NCBI GenBank assembly: GCA_030998225.1
Contig: JAPYXD010000714.1
Coordinates: forward strand, 6,324,001 to 6,388,000
Reading direction: 5' to 3'
Origin: Diplolepis rosae
Taxonomy: Eukaryota > Arthropoda > Insecta > Hymenoptera > Diplolepididae
Length of the DNA: 64,000 bases
Under the pieces are notes generated by a model. That model was not told where the DNA came from. It made no database searches and worked only from the letters and a program-made list of their open reading frames with translations. Shown piece by piece: positions 33,233-42,615 of the stretch. Within the stretch, counting starts at the first letter, position 1; each line of letters opens with the position of its first letter. The position numbers were made by a program, and so were the translations under genes.

Positions 33233-33621
33233 TTTTATTCGAAATAAATATTTTATATTTGTATTTCATATAAGAGAAATCGTAAAGTATAATTTCGTAT
33301 GCAAATTTAGATATAATTTTGGTTTTGTTGAATATTGAATCCTTTCATTCAGAGTTTTATAATGAAATTTATATGTGAATAATATTACGTATTTCAAAAA
33401 GTTTTCAGAGTATTTTATTTGAATGAAATTTTTTTAAATGTTGCCTCATACCAGAGAAGAAACTTTACTGTATAATTTCGAGTGCATAATTAGATATAAT
33501 TTATGTATTACTCAAGTATATTAATATTTTATTTTTTGAACTCCAATATCATATTTTATCACTCCTTAATATATAATATTCTCTATATAATTTTCTAATT
33601 AAATTATTTAATTTGCATAGC
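33233..33621. other. AT-rich flank of the gypsy insertion
   Basis: No frame or repeat end apart from the TAGC target duplication at 33618-33621. Confidence 0.4.
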
Positions 33622-34473
33622 TGTTACGTCACAAATACGTAAATACTTACTTTGATCGAAGATTCCTCGTTTTAAGTTAGGATCGAATGATCCTCGCTTA
33701 GGGATGAGGATAAGTCAATGAAAGACACAATGATTATGAATATAATACAAATTGAATTTATTTTATTGGTTAAAATTTCCGGATATACATTCGTTAAGAC
33801 AATTCTTATATAATGTAGGCACAGGCTGGTTGGTACGTAGGTGAGAAAGAGACAAAGAATAAAGATAGAGAGAGAGAGAGGTTCGGTACCTTTATGATTC
33901 GTAAGTTGTGTTGAGGTTTAATCCACACGGCGGTGAGTTGTAAGTACTGGATCCCCACAGGTGTATTCCAAGTGTGTGAGAGAGACGGAGTTATAGGCCG
34001 CACAGGTATATTCCGTAAAGGGCGGCGATTCAAATTTACGACACTGTTCGAAGATCTTTACAAGATCTATTCAAGTCTACGATGACTTTTACGACTCCCG
34101 AACTTGGATTTTAAATTGTCCCAATCGAATTTTATTAATCTCAAACTCAGAGATTTCCGAAGTTAAATTGAAATACCGCACTGGACTATTGTCGCGAGAC
34201 CGGTTATAAATCCGAAGGAAAATTTAAGTGTCGAACTAGACGAAGAATTTACTGACTGCTTGCTCTTGGTGTGGGCCTCTTTTATATTTTTCTATACAAA
34301 TTGACGGTCAGCGAAAATCGTGACGTAGTCATATCTTCTTAGAGGAGAAGGGGCCCTATACTGCTCCCTACTTCCCCTACTCCCTATTCCCCTTTATCGA
34401 TTCTCTCATAGATTTCTAACTCAAACCAGCCTGTGTGTATTATATACATTCAAATACGTCGCGGGACGTGACA
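33622..34473 (-). repeat. 3' LTR of the young element
   Basis: Identical to the 5' LTR except at 34328. It is preceded, in element orientation, by the polypurine tract at 34474-34484. Confidence 0.97.
33757..33767 (-). terminator. Polyadenylation signal in the 3' LTR
   Basis: Two overlapping AATAAA hexamers (minus strand AATAAAATAAA). The same signal occurs in the 5' LTR. Confidence 0.6.
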
Positions 34474-34484
34474 CCTCCCCCCTC
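34474..34484 (-). promoter_or_regulatory. Polypurine tract
   Basis: Minus-strand GAGGGGGGAGG directly abuts the 3' LTR, as needed for plus-strand DNA priming. Confidence 0.9.
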
Positions 34485-34942
34485 AGTTCGAGCGCGGGGA
34501 GTTAACGATCCGCGATCGAAACTTCGGTAGAAGAATACATTTTTTTGTTTTGAAGAAATACATTCAACTCTTTTTCTGATAACAATATCTGAATGATAAA
34601 TATAACATTCATTTCGACGTTTGTTCTACAATTTGTATTTTTTTTTTGCATTTTCACAATTTGATAAATTCAAATATTAACATATTTTTTGGATACAAAT
34701 TTATATTGTCTTAATATTAAAAGTTTTTGTTATAAATTATTACATAGTTTTTTTTTTTTTTTTTCAAAATAGTTTGAACTTAGTATTAATATAAGGTTAC
34801 AATGATTTATTTTGTTATATAACTGAATACATTAATATTTTTTATACGTGAATGGGGTATTTTATATTTGTAAATTATAAATAACATGCTGTAATATATA
34901 AAATATAATTTTTATAATGTAGTAGATTAGTGAAAATATTCT
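34485..34942 (-). other. AT-rich 3' untranslated segment
   Basis: Runs of T and short AT words between the last gene and the polypurine tract. No frame. Confidence 0.5.
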
Positions 34943-35392
34943 TTAAGGGTTATTTTTATATTTTTTATTACGTAGAGGGTTGCGGCAGTTACGAGCTAAA
35001 TGTCCTCTTTGAAAACACCTTTCACATGAATTAGTCCATTTTTGTAAAGCTTCTTTATTGTTTTTATCGCTTATATTATAAAATTTAGATTCTGTTATTA
35101 AGCATTTTTCTAACTTTTCTTCTAAAAATATATATTTCGTGGAAAGTGTTTCCAAGACTCTAGCTGCTGCATTTTGTTTTGCTACTTTCTTTTGGGACGC
35201 AGGTTCTCCAACACAAGCATAGGTTACATTATTTTTTAAAATTTCACAAGTTGCCTCGAATGGCGGTAGTTCTTGATGTATTCCAAGAGATTTTACTGTG
35301 TATTCTGGTATTGAAAAATCATATTCAATACTTATTTCATTAAGTATTTGTACTGCGCTACCCTTTGTCAAATCTCTTTGTTGCATTGCCAT
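34943..35392 (-). CDS. dsRBD plus zinc-knuckle protein, canonical RNA-binding loop
   Basis: 149 codons from ATG at 35392, chosen because the acceptor CTTTTGCAG ends at 35402 and upstream codons would be intronic. A dsRBD spans residues 10-82: AVQILNEISIEYDFSIPEYT, then FEATCEILKNNVTYACVGE, then SQKKVAKQNAAARVLETL. The KKxAKxxAA motif is the standard RNA-contacting helix start, so this is the member of the group most likely to bind dsRNA. Residues 118-137 carry a zinc knuckle (NSCERCFQRGHLARNCRN). It is the last gene before the polypurine tract. It probably acts in the cytoplasm; suppression of siRNA or piRNA processing is inference. Confidence 0.85.
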   Translation of the reverse strand: MAMQQRDLTKGSAVQILNEISIEYDFSIPEYTVKSLGIHQELPPFEATCEILKNNVTYACVGEPASQKKVAKQNAAARVLETLSTKYIFLEEKLEKCLITESKFYNISDKNNKEALQKWTNSCERCFQRGHLARNCRNPLRNKKYKNNP

Positions 35393-35500
35393 TGTCCTTA
35401 TCTGCAAAAGAATTATCTATTTGAGTTGTTTGTGATTTAATTTGATATAAATGGAAATTAGTTATTATTATTGTTAATAATTATGTATATGGATTATAAA

Positions 35501-35864
35501 TTATTCGTTTTCCGCGTTTGCTAACTCAAAGAGATATTCAGTGCAAAGAAAACATTGGTCTGCTCTGAAACGTATGAAAAAAATTTGCTCTTCGCAGACA
35601 GAACATTTTAATCCGTTAAGATCCGTGGTTACAATGTGGCGGTTAAGGAAAGGTACAGATATTTCTGATTCAAAAAAGGTAATTTTAAATCTGTAACATT
35701 CTTTACATATGAATTTTTTGATCTAAAGTATTCTGATATATTTCGTTTTCTGGAGAGTAACAACAAAAATGTTTCATAATTATTTGATCGATATACGGTT
35801 GGTAGTACTGTTCGTCGTTTTCTGGATTTTCGGCTTGAATGGATTCAAAATCTTGCGGCAGCAT
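35501..35864 (-). pseudogene. Cysteine-rich probable zinc-binding protein 2, one-base shift
   Basis: ATG at 35864, preceded by an acceptor-like TTGTTATAG. The first frame (MLPQDFESIQAENPEN to KHFCCYSPENEIYQ) ends early at a run of six T (35714-35719). The next frame continues with FICKECYRFKITFF, LKCSVCEEQIFF and CFLCTEYLFEL, and stops at 35503-35501. Together about 120 residues with four CXXC-type pairs. It is not in the first frame's length range because of the shift, so it is easy to miss. It resembles protein 1 in Cys spacing and may be a diverged duplicate. Confidence 0.6.
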
Positions 35865-35985
35865 TTTTCTATAACAAATTCGTTATTGAGCTTTAAAATA
35901 CTAACTAGATCCTAACAGTGTTTTGCTTAAAGAGAATTTTCTAGACATATTTGAAATTTTATTTATGACTACAATTTATAATATT

Positions 35986-36393
35986 TTATCGAAAAACATT
36001 TTCAACTATAACTTCGTTTCCTAATTGAAGTTGCATTTTATTTTTTAAGAATTGCTCAGTACAACCTTTACAGTCGATTGCCCTACAGCGTGGCGTTATT
36101 AATGCTTCCCTACAACCGTTACAATTCATATTAACGCATTGTATTTTACAAACTGAGTGCCATGAGGTACAGAATTCGTATTCATTTTGTTCTGGAATTG
36201 GTAATTTTTCGAAGCAAAATTGGCAAAATTTCTTTGTTGTTTGCTGACTGTAATAAATGAATAAGGTTGACTCTTCTAAGTCGAAACAAAAACTATTTAT
36301 TAAATGTCCATATGTGATTGGATAATCCTGTGGACATACACCGTCCACAGGTCCTGAGTGGAACACGATCGGTTCTGCCGCAGTCGGAATCAT
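35986..36393 (-). CDS. Cysteine-rich probable zinc-binding protein 1
   Basis: 135 codons, intact. Residues 1-45 are mixed (MIPTAAEPIVFHSGPVD); from residue 56 there are CQFC, then CTSWHSVCKIQC, CNGC, and CRAIDCKGC, with about 12 Cys in all, spaced as in zinc clusters. No named fold is recognised. An acceptor-like AATTTATAG ends at 36395, one base before the ATG. Copy A keeps the first 17 and last 10 codons of this gene, so it is an old member of the cassette. Possible roles include RNA or DNA binding or interference with a ubiquitin ligase, none of which the sequence proves. Confidence 0.75.
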   Translation of the reverse strand: MIPTAAEPIVFHSGPVDGVCPQDYPITYGHLINSFCFDLEESTLFIYYSQQTTKKFCQFCFEKLPIPEQNEYEFCTSWHSVCKIQCVNMNCNGCREALITPRCRAIDCKGCTEQFLKNKMQLQLGNEVIVENVFR

Positions 36394-36834
36394 TCTATAA
36401 ATTTAAAAAGAAAGGGATCTAAATTTACTTAACTATACCCTTGATTATATAATTTTTATACTTTATCTATTTAATTCGTGCAAAAGTATCCAAAATTTGA
36501 TTCTAACAGAAGTTCTACATTATTGAAAGGTATTCTATTTCTCCATTAGAAAAACAATTCTTATATTACAATACCCTTACAAAAACTGTTCTTCTAAAGG
36601 TACATTCCCAGTGATCATGCTGTGGTTTTACAGTATAGAAAGAGAGGGATGGATTGTACTTGTACCAGGAAGGTTGAAAGGATGGAAAATATGGGTCCTT
36701 TCCAGTTTATAGATACGTTTGAAAAGAAGTAGTTAAAATTTGAATGATAGGTCACTTAGAAGAGGTTTTGTTGATAGGCTAAGAGGAGTTTTCTGATCTA
36801 GTTTAATTCCATTTATATTTTTATTAGTTTTTTT

Positions 36835-38513
36835 TTATTTTTTTTGATTTTTATTTATTATTATTAATAGAATAATGATTATAAGAAAAGTAACTATAGT
36901 ATGTGCTATATATATTTTATGTGCACTAGAATTAAAAATAGATGGGATAATTTTCTGAATATTAGCATATTTTGTGAGTAGAAAAACATGACTTTCAAAA
37001 GTCGATATAAGCATGTCATCTTTTTTATGAAAAAGATGTAACACGTTTTTTAACAAGTGAGGTTCTGTGATCGACATATTATATAAGAAGGGAGAAATTA
37101 TTTCAAGAGAAGTGGTCGATTTACTAAGTGGAATTGAGTTATCCATTATTTTTGGGTAATTTTTAATATTATAGTATGGAATTGATGAGTCCAAATTACA
37201 GTCAGATTCTATTTGTAAAATTCCTATTCCTTGAAGAGTAATAAGGGTTTTGGAATTTTTGGAGCAAGATAAAAAGATTTGTTTAGGAAGAATAGTTGAA
37301 TAAAGCCATCCACGGTGTGACAACAGTGGTGTTAAAAAAGGATATTCATTGAAACTTATGAATGTTTTACATTTATACGGTTGGGATTTTATAAACATTG
37401 ATGTTTCGCAAATAGGATTATTTTGAGTACTGTATATGGAATGAGGGGGTGACAAAAATTTTGAAGTCCATTTTGGTGGCATGAAGCGAGGAAATTTTCA
37501 TTTGTTGTGAAGTAAGATTCGTTATTTGGAGAAATTGCGATATAAGAAATTTGAGATTTTATGAATATAGGTGTAATATAATCAGTATTGAAGTCAAAAT
37601 GTATTGGGTTTGATTGTGTTTTAAATACTTGAAATTCTTCAGAAGATGGAATTGGTATGGTCATAGTAAAAATTAAGTAATTTTCGAAAGTAAAGTATCT
37701 TATTTTAGAAAATGGAATGATCATAGAAAAAAGAGACGTTGGAAGGTGAGGGTCTTCTTTGTTAGATTTGAAGTCTAGGAAGGTATCTGGAAGCAGCATG
37801 GGGTGCCATAAATTTGTAGCGGCATGGGTTATAGCTTCCGTAAGTTGTGTTAGGAGTGATAGAAAGGATCGGGATATTTCATGCAAGTCCATTAGCCAGT
37901 TTGCTGCAAGAATTCTATAAATGTGCAAATTTGGGTAAATTTGTGATTTATGCCAGTCTTTGTACATCGTAACGTTGTTGAGATTGGATGAAAGGTTTTC
38001 AAGTTGTTCAGAAAATGGATTTGGAAGTAGGAATAAATTTTCTTTAGGCCAATAAAGAGAAGTTTCTTGTCTTATTTTTGATTGTAGAAGAACTTTTTGA
38101 ATTTGATGTAAAAATGGATCACTATTTTTGGGAATTTTAGTGATGTTATGAGCTTGTCTGGATATAAATGAAATTTCTCCGAGAAAATAATTTATACGTT
38201 CTTTCATAAATTCAAGCTGAGTGTGGTGATTATATATATTACAGTTGTTTGCAATATTTGTGAGTATACAATGTTCATAAAGTTTGTGAGATATATTTAC
38301 TATTTTATATTTTAAGTTTTCTGGTTGCAAAATGTCAAAATAAGAGATAAAATTTTAATTTTCGGAAAATAAACGTATTTTTGAAATTGGTTCAAAATAA
38401 ATACCAGATGAGTGATAAAATTGTGAATTGATATACAAGTTATCTGCTTTAGAAGTGAAAAACAGAATTAGCATCAAGTATACGCCATAAGGTAGTTGGT
38501 ATCGGAATTTCAT
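36835..38513 (-). pseudogene. env2: Envelope 2, baculovirus F / errantivirus Env-like, with a stop and a frameshift
   Basis: ATG at 38513; signal segment YGVYLMLILFFTSKA. In-frame TAA at 38357-38355. The frame reopens and runs to about 37450 (FLGEISFISRQAHNI, YIAISPNNESYFTTNENFLA), then shifts by one base near a run of five C (about 37447-37451) into 36835-37482. That frame has CETSMF, RGWLYSTILPKQIFLSCSKN, LITLQGIGILQIESDC and a C-terminal anchor (IVTFLIIIILLIIINK). The spacing of YxAIS, the Cys-rich middle, LxGxGILxLxxxC and the terminal anchor match the Baculo_F family, which includes gypsy Env. It is unrelated to envelope 1. I see no clear furin site. A strong acceptor TTTCTTTTTCAG ends at 38530, 16 bases before the ATG. 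Confidence 0.75.
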
Positions 38514-38574
38514 TATGCTTCTCGAATGGCTGAAAAAGAAAAAAAAAGGATTAGTATTGGATAAAATTGGATGT

Positions 38575-39160
38575 TTACATATGGTTGGATTTAGGTCTAG
38601 AAGTTTTTTGGAAAAAAGGGGAAAATAGATTACTAAATGTTGAGGAGTTTCGTGGTGGAAGTGGAGGGGGAACTTGTGTTGATTTATCAGCTTTAAAAAC
38701 ATTCCGTCTACGGCACTCTTTTGTAGCATGCATTTGAGTGTTACAATATCTACATGAATTTTTCCATGTTACTAATTTTGGTCTTGGATCAGTTTGAACA
38801 CTTTGATTCTTCGTTTTTTTTTGTTTCTTTACATTTATTATTATAAAAATCCTCATCGCAAAGATCATAAGATCTTATTAATATTTGTAGTAATTTTAAA
38901 GCAGCTCTATTTTCGGCTAACTCGCTTGTAGGACCCGCTTGTACAGCAAAATGATCGTTTGTATTAACTTGAGCAAGAAAAAATGATTTGGTTTTTGAAT
39001 TTGGATCAGGATAAACGATGTATTGTGGTAACGGTAATCCATATTTTATCGTAAAATTTCTCAAAATTTCCAAGTGGTTTAAAAGTCCCAGAGAGTCTGT
39101 TCTACATATCTTTTTTTTGTAACTTCGCACGTGGGTAGGCTCATCATAGTAATGCTCCAT
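38575..39160 (-). CDS. dsRBD plus zinc-knuckle protein, split by a homopolymer shift
   Basis: 38789-39160 holds one dsRBD (residues 24-100: LLNHLEILRNFTIKYGLPLP, FFLAQVNTNDHFAVQAG and SELAENRAALKLLQIL). The frame then stops at 38789. The overlapping frame 38575-38868 continues with KLVTWKNSCRYCNTQMHATK, a CX2C-x4-H-x4-C knuckle like that of the 34943 protein, and a proline-rich tail (PPPLPPRNSS). The two frames meet at a run of nine A (about 38817-38825), so a one-base indel there probably divides one gene of about 190 residues. The RNA-contact lysines of the canonical domain are replaced (AENRAA). An acceptor ATTCAG ends at 39174, 13 bases before the ATG. Confidence 0.75.
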
Positions 39161-39197
39161 TATAGATGATTTCCTGAATCAGTATGGAATATTTATA

Positions 39198-39929
39198 TTA
39201 GAATTTATTGTACTGATTGGGGGGTCTATATCCGCATTTAAAACATTTCTTAAAGCTTTTTCCAGAAAAAGGCGATGTAGTAGAAGTATTATTTCTTTTT
39301 ATTTTATAAGGATTTATATTTTTAAAACGACTGTTAATATTAGGTTTTGTTATCTGACCACTCGTTGAAGGTTTTGGATCATTTATAAGTGATTCTTGGA
39401 TTGTAACATGCAAATGTTCTAGTGAGTTTATTAAATTTACTTCACATTTTTTATCATTTTGCAAAAGAAAATTTATTGTTTTTATAGCTGCGAAATCCAT
39501 TGCTGTTTTTATTGTGTTTCCAATTCCTATTCGTTTGATATCATTAATAAAACAAATTGCTATGTATGTTGAGTTTTTTGATGAAGTTTTTACTCGTAAT
39601 ACTGTATATTTTGGATACTCGATTTTATTTTGAGTGCAAATTTCGTTTAATTTTTTGAAATTTTTACTAATAGAATTCGGTTGGACGTTTTCATTTGTTT
39701 CCTTTGATTCATTAATTAAGGCATTATATAAATTTTGTGCTACCTTTTGCTTTACGTTTTCTTTATCTTTGCCACTATTCATTATTATATAATTGTTATA
39801 TTGTAAATTAACGTGAAATAGACATTCATTATTATTGGTTTGTTCAATGAGTATCTCATAAATGAGGGGTGGATCTCCTCTTTGTTGAATAATTTTGTTT
39901 AGTAAGGTTGTGAAAGGAACATGCGACAT
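39198..39929 (-). CDS. Protein with two double-stranded RNA-binding domains
   Basis: 243 codons, intact, starting 12 bases after the env 1 stop. Domain 1, residues 4-72, reads FTTLLNKIIQQRGDPPLIYE, NNYIIMNSGKDKENVKQKVA and NLYNALI. Domain 2, residues 88-160, reads KLNEICTQNKIEYPKYTVLR, an alanine-containing last helix and INFLLQ. Both follow the alpha-beta-beta-beta-alpha plan of dsRBDs. The KKxAK loop that contacts RNA is only partly kept in domain 1 (KQKVAQN) and is weak in domain 2 (NTIKTAMDFAA), so domain 2 may be a protein-binding type. The C-terminus is low-complexity and ends with CFKCG, half a zinc knuckle. An acceptor-like CTTAAAG ends at 39931, one base before the ATG. A suppressor of small-RNA silencing is a reasonable inference. 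Confidence 0.8.
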   Translation of the reverse strand: MSHVPFTTLLNKIIQQRGDPPLIYEILIEQTNNNECLFHVNLQYNNYIIMNSGKDKENVKQKVAQNLYNALINESKETNENVQPNSISKNFKKLNEICTQNKIEYPKYTVLRVKTSSKNSTYIAICFINDIKRIGIGNTIKTAMDFAAIKTINFLLQNDKKCEVNLINSLEHLHVTIQESLINDPKPSTSGQITKPNINSRFKNINPYKIKRNNTSTTSPFSGKSFKKCFKCGYRPPNQYNKF

Positions 39930-39940
39930 TCTTTAAGATG

Positions 39941-41971
39941 TTAGATTCGGATTGAATAATGTGATCTACTAAGTTCTTCTTTTAGTTCAGAGTGAGGATA
40001 AAGAGTAGTCTTCGTACTATTATGATCTTTACCTGAATTGGTATTTTCGTTAGGAGTTGAACTTTTAGTTTCCTCTATGGGGTTTTGTGGTACTGAAGCT
40101 GTAAGCAGTGGTTGATGGCTCTCAGCGGGAGGTCCAGCAGGTCGGTTGGTACCTAAGTGTAACAAAAGGTTAGTGACCGAATCCCAGAAGGCGCCTAGTA
40201 AATGGAGAGACCATCCAAATAATCTATGTAATGCATAACCATGAATAATGGTATCTGCTATTAATTTGATCCCTCTAATTATTATAATTAATCCAATTAG
40301 ACCTGCACTAGTAGTACCGAAATTTGTAAAAACTGTCCAAAATCTACCCCAAGCTGATTCAGCAATTTTATCAATTACTTCTTGGTTAAATAAATTTGTC
40401 AATGATATTCCTTGATTAATAGTCGGATGTCCTGTTATTTCTCTAGCTAAAGAATTTAAAATCATTGGTTTTTCTGCTGGGAACATTATATGATCTCGTA
40501 GCTTATCAAGGTCAGATTGAGAATAAATGCCACTTGTTGCTAAGGATGAAGGATTTGTGTATTTCCAGGTTGCTTTTGTGAGAGGTTTAATTATAGTCGG
40601 TGCTATGGATTCGACAGGATTTGGAAGTAATTTGTACCAGGTTTCTCCAAAAAGGTACATTGGTGGAAGGAAAGAATTGCAATTTGTTTGGATACCTGAT
40701 TTTGTTAATATATGAGTTCGTGGAGAAAGGAAAAAGGATTGATTTCCTCTAAATATTGGTAGTTGTAGATAGCATTCTTCAGTTTTGCGATATTTTACTT
40801 CAACCGGTATACATTTTACGATATGTACTACTTCTCCTGCAATTACTGACATATATCCTGGGCCTTTCATTAAATGATATGCAAATTCGTCTGGTGATTG
40901 GGTTGCTAAGGTTAATGTATTTCTAAAAACTTGCTGTTCAAGTATGCATCGTTGAGTAAGAACATCGTGATAAAGTCTATTTACTTCAGTGCGTATGTGT
41001 CGTTCTACATATATAAATTTAGAGTTGACGTATGTGAAAATGTCCATATTTTGAATTTCTAAATGTTTATTTTCTAAAAATGAATTCCCAGGTCTGGTTT
41101 CAAAAATTAATAATTTTGGATGTTCAGTTTGTATTAAAACGTAACTGCAAACTGGTTTTCTTGTTTTTTCAGCCAGTACAAAGGTTATATCTTCAGTCGT
41201 TAAAGAATACAAGGTTTCAGAAATGTCTGTCGTGTTGTCATATGTTTTATTTGCTGGTCCTTCATAAATAATTTCATATTTGTTAAAATTACATACGTCA
41301 TTAGGTAATGTATCCCAGAATGTTTGTCCATATTCTACGTCTGTACAGAATGTGTCTGAAAGTGTGCATATTATTCCAGATCCTAATTGAATTTTATTTG
41401 AATTTAAATGAATAGTCGCGTAATGTTCTTGTAAAGTTATTTTGAATATTGCTTGGACTACGACATTATTCCATGTTCCATATGGGTCAGAAAATTATGT
41501 ACAAGTACAGTCTAAATTAGGTGTTACAGAACCTGCTAAGGTAACTCTATCAAATGACCATTCATTTACTATTAACTTTGATATCTTAAGAGAAGGGGTT
41601 ACTAAAAATGTTCCTATTGTGTGCATTTGATTACATTGATCTCGTGTAACATCATGTATATATTCACTGTGGCCATTTGCAACTATGGAACTGTGAGAAT
41701 GCATACCACAATGAGAGATGGCGCGTCGAATTTCTATTTTGCATTGTATTACTTTTGTATTTGAAAATCCAGTTAATTGTAAAAGTTGTATATAAACTCT
41801 TTCAACATGTACTTGAGATCGAGGTAGATCACATTCTCCTACCTCTAGTAAAGATAATGTCGTAATATTTGATTGATTTGAACCGCAATCGAATCCTATG
41901 ATGGCGTAGACTGTTGTTATATAGTTGAATTTGCAAATGAGCAGTGCCAAAAGGAAGCCTCGTAATCCCAT
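39941..41971 (-). pseudogene. env: Envelope 1, chuvirus-glycoprotein-like, with one in-frame stop
   Basis: 677 codons in one frame including a TAA at 41497-41495 (about codon 159). An N-terminal hydrophobic signal (MGLRGFLLALLICKF) is followed by a mature-like start with FDCGSNQSN, then a long ectodomain rich in Cys and N-glycosylation sites. A conserved segment (GIYSQSDLDKLRDHIMFP) lies ahead of a membrane region (TSAGLIGLIIIIRGIK, about codons 550-575), and an 80-residue cytoplasmic tail closes the protein. The FDC start, the LDKLRDHIMFP block and the layout are those I know from chuvirus glycoproteins and their captured relatives in insect retroelements. That assignment is from memory. An acceptor TTTTTCCAG ends at 41974, two bases before the ATG. 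The stop means no full-length product unless it is an assembly error. Confidence 0.75.
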
Positions 41972-42115
41972 CTCTGGAAAAAGGAGGTTCCAATTAGCAG
42001 CTTGCTTTGTAAAAAAAAAGAATGAATAAAATTACTTAACAAACAATTTTGTTATTACTGTTGTATACATATATATTTTTTAATGATATTTATTAAGTTT
42101 TTTTATTTTATGTAC

Positions 42116-42397
42116 TTAGTCTATAATATCCAACATGTCAGCTATGACAATATGATCTGATAGGCGTAAACTGATAATCAAGTTTTTGTATGCGTCTGGT
42201 CCTCTTGTTTTGATTGTTGAAAAAATGTCTTTTATTGTATCTGGATTGTTTAGGTTTTTGCTCCATGTGGGAATATTACAGTCGTCTTGGTTAAAAATTC
42301 CAGTTTGAATTAAGTATGGCCAGAGAGCTACCATGTCGATAAAACAGGGAACTATTTCAATGAGATCATCTATGCGTTTGCGATGAATTTGATCCAT
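42116..42397 (-). CDS. CARD-domain protein (caspase-recruitment domain only)
   Basis: 93 codons, intact. Almost the whole protein is one death-fold domain with six predicted helices: residues 5-22 (RKRIDDLIEIVPCFIDM), 24-32 (LWPYLIQTG), 34-45 (FNQDD), 50-66 (TIKDIFSTIKTRG), 67-80 (PDAYKNLIISLR) and 82-92. The run from IKTRGPDAYKNLI to SLR is a hallmark of CARDs and is closest, as I recall, to the prodomain of insect initiator caspases of the Dronc type (RGPxAYxxLIxxLR). CARD domains pair with other CARDs in the apoptosome (Dark-Dronc). A CARD-only protein usually acts as a competitor or adaptor, so inhibition of cell death is my inference. An acceptor-like ATTATTCCAG ends at 42403, five bases before the ATG. 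No family-level copy is seen in the older remnants. Confidence 0.8.
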   Translation of the reverse strand: MDQIHRKRIDDLIEIVPCFIDMVALWPYLIQTGIFNQDDCNIPTWSKNLNNPDTIKDIFSTIKTRGPDAYKNLIISLRLSDHIVIADMLDIID

Positions 42398-42615
42398 TAT
42401 ATCTGGAATAATGTGTTATGTCTAAATTTGTTGTATATATTTTTTATATAAAATATATATTTTTATATAAATTTTATATATGTATATTTTTTTTATTTTT
42501 ACCATTTATCGACAAAATAAAATTTCTATATTTTATTTAAATTGTATATGTATACATATTTTTTATAATTAAAGTAAAGATATTTTGTTTGTTATTATTT
42601 TTTTTTTTTATTTAT
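42398..42615 (-). other. AT-rich spacer between integrase and the CARD gene
   Basis: Composed largely of TATA/TTTT words. No frame. Confidence 0.5.

Noticed and set aside
33806..34033. 75-codon frame identical to the one at 50663-50890
   Set aside because: Identical because it lies in the two LTRs; no domain and overlaps U5/R regulatory sequence.
38355..38729. 124-codon frame with an upstream extension before env2
   Set aside because: Sequence upstream of 38513 lies before the strong acceptor ending at 38530 and overlaps the proline-rich tail of the preceding dsRBD gene in another frame; the env2 start at 38513 with its signal segment is preferred.
41442..41865. Plus-strand frames within env1
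   Set aside because: Antisense shadows of the envelope frame.
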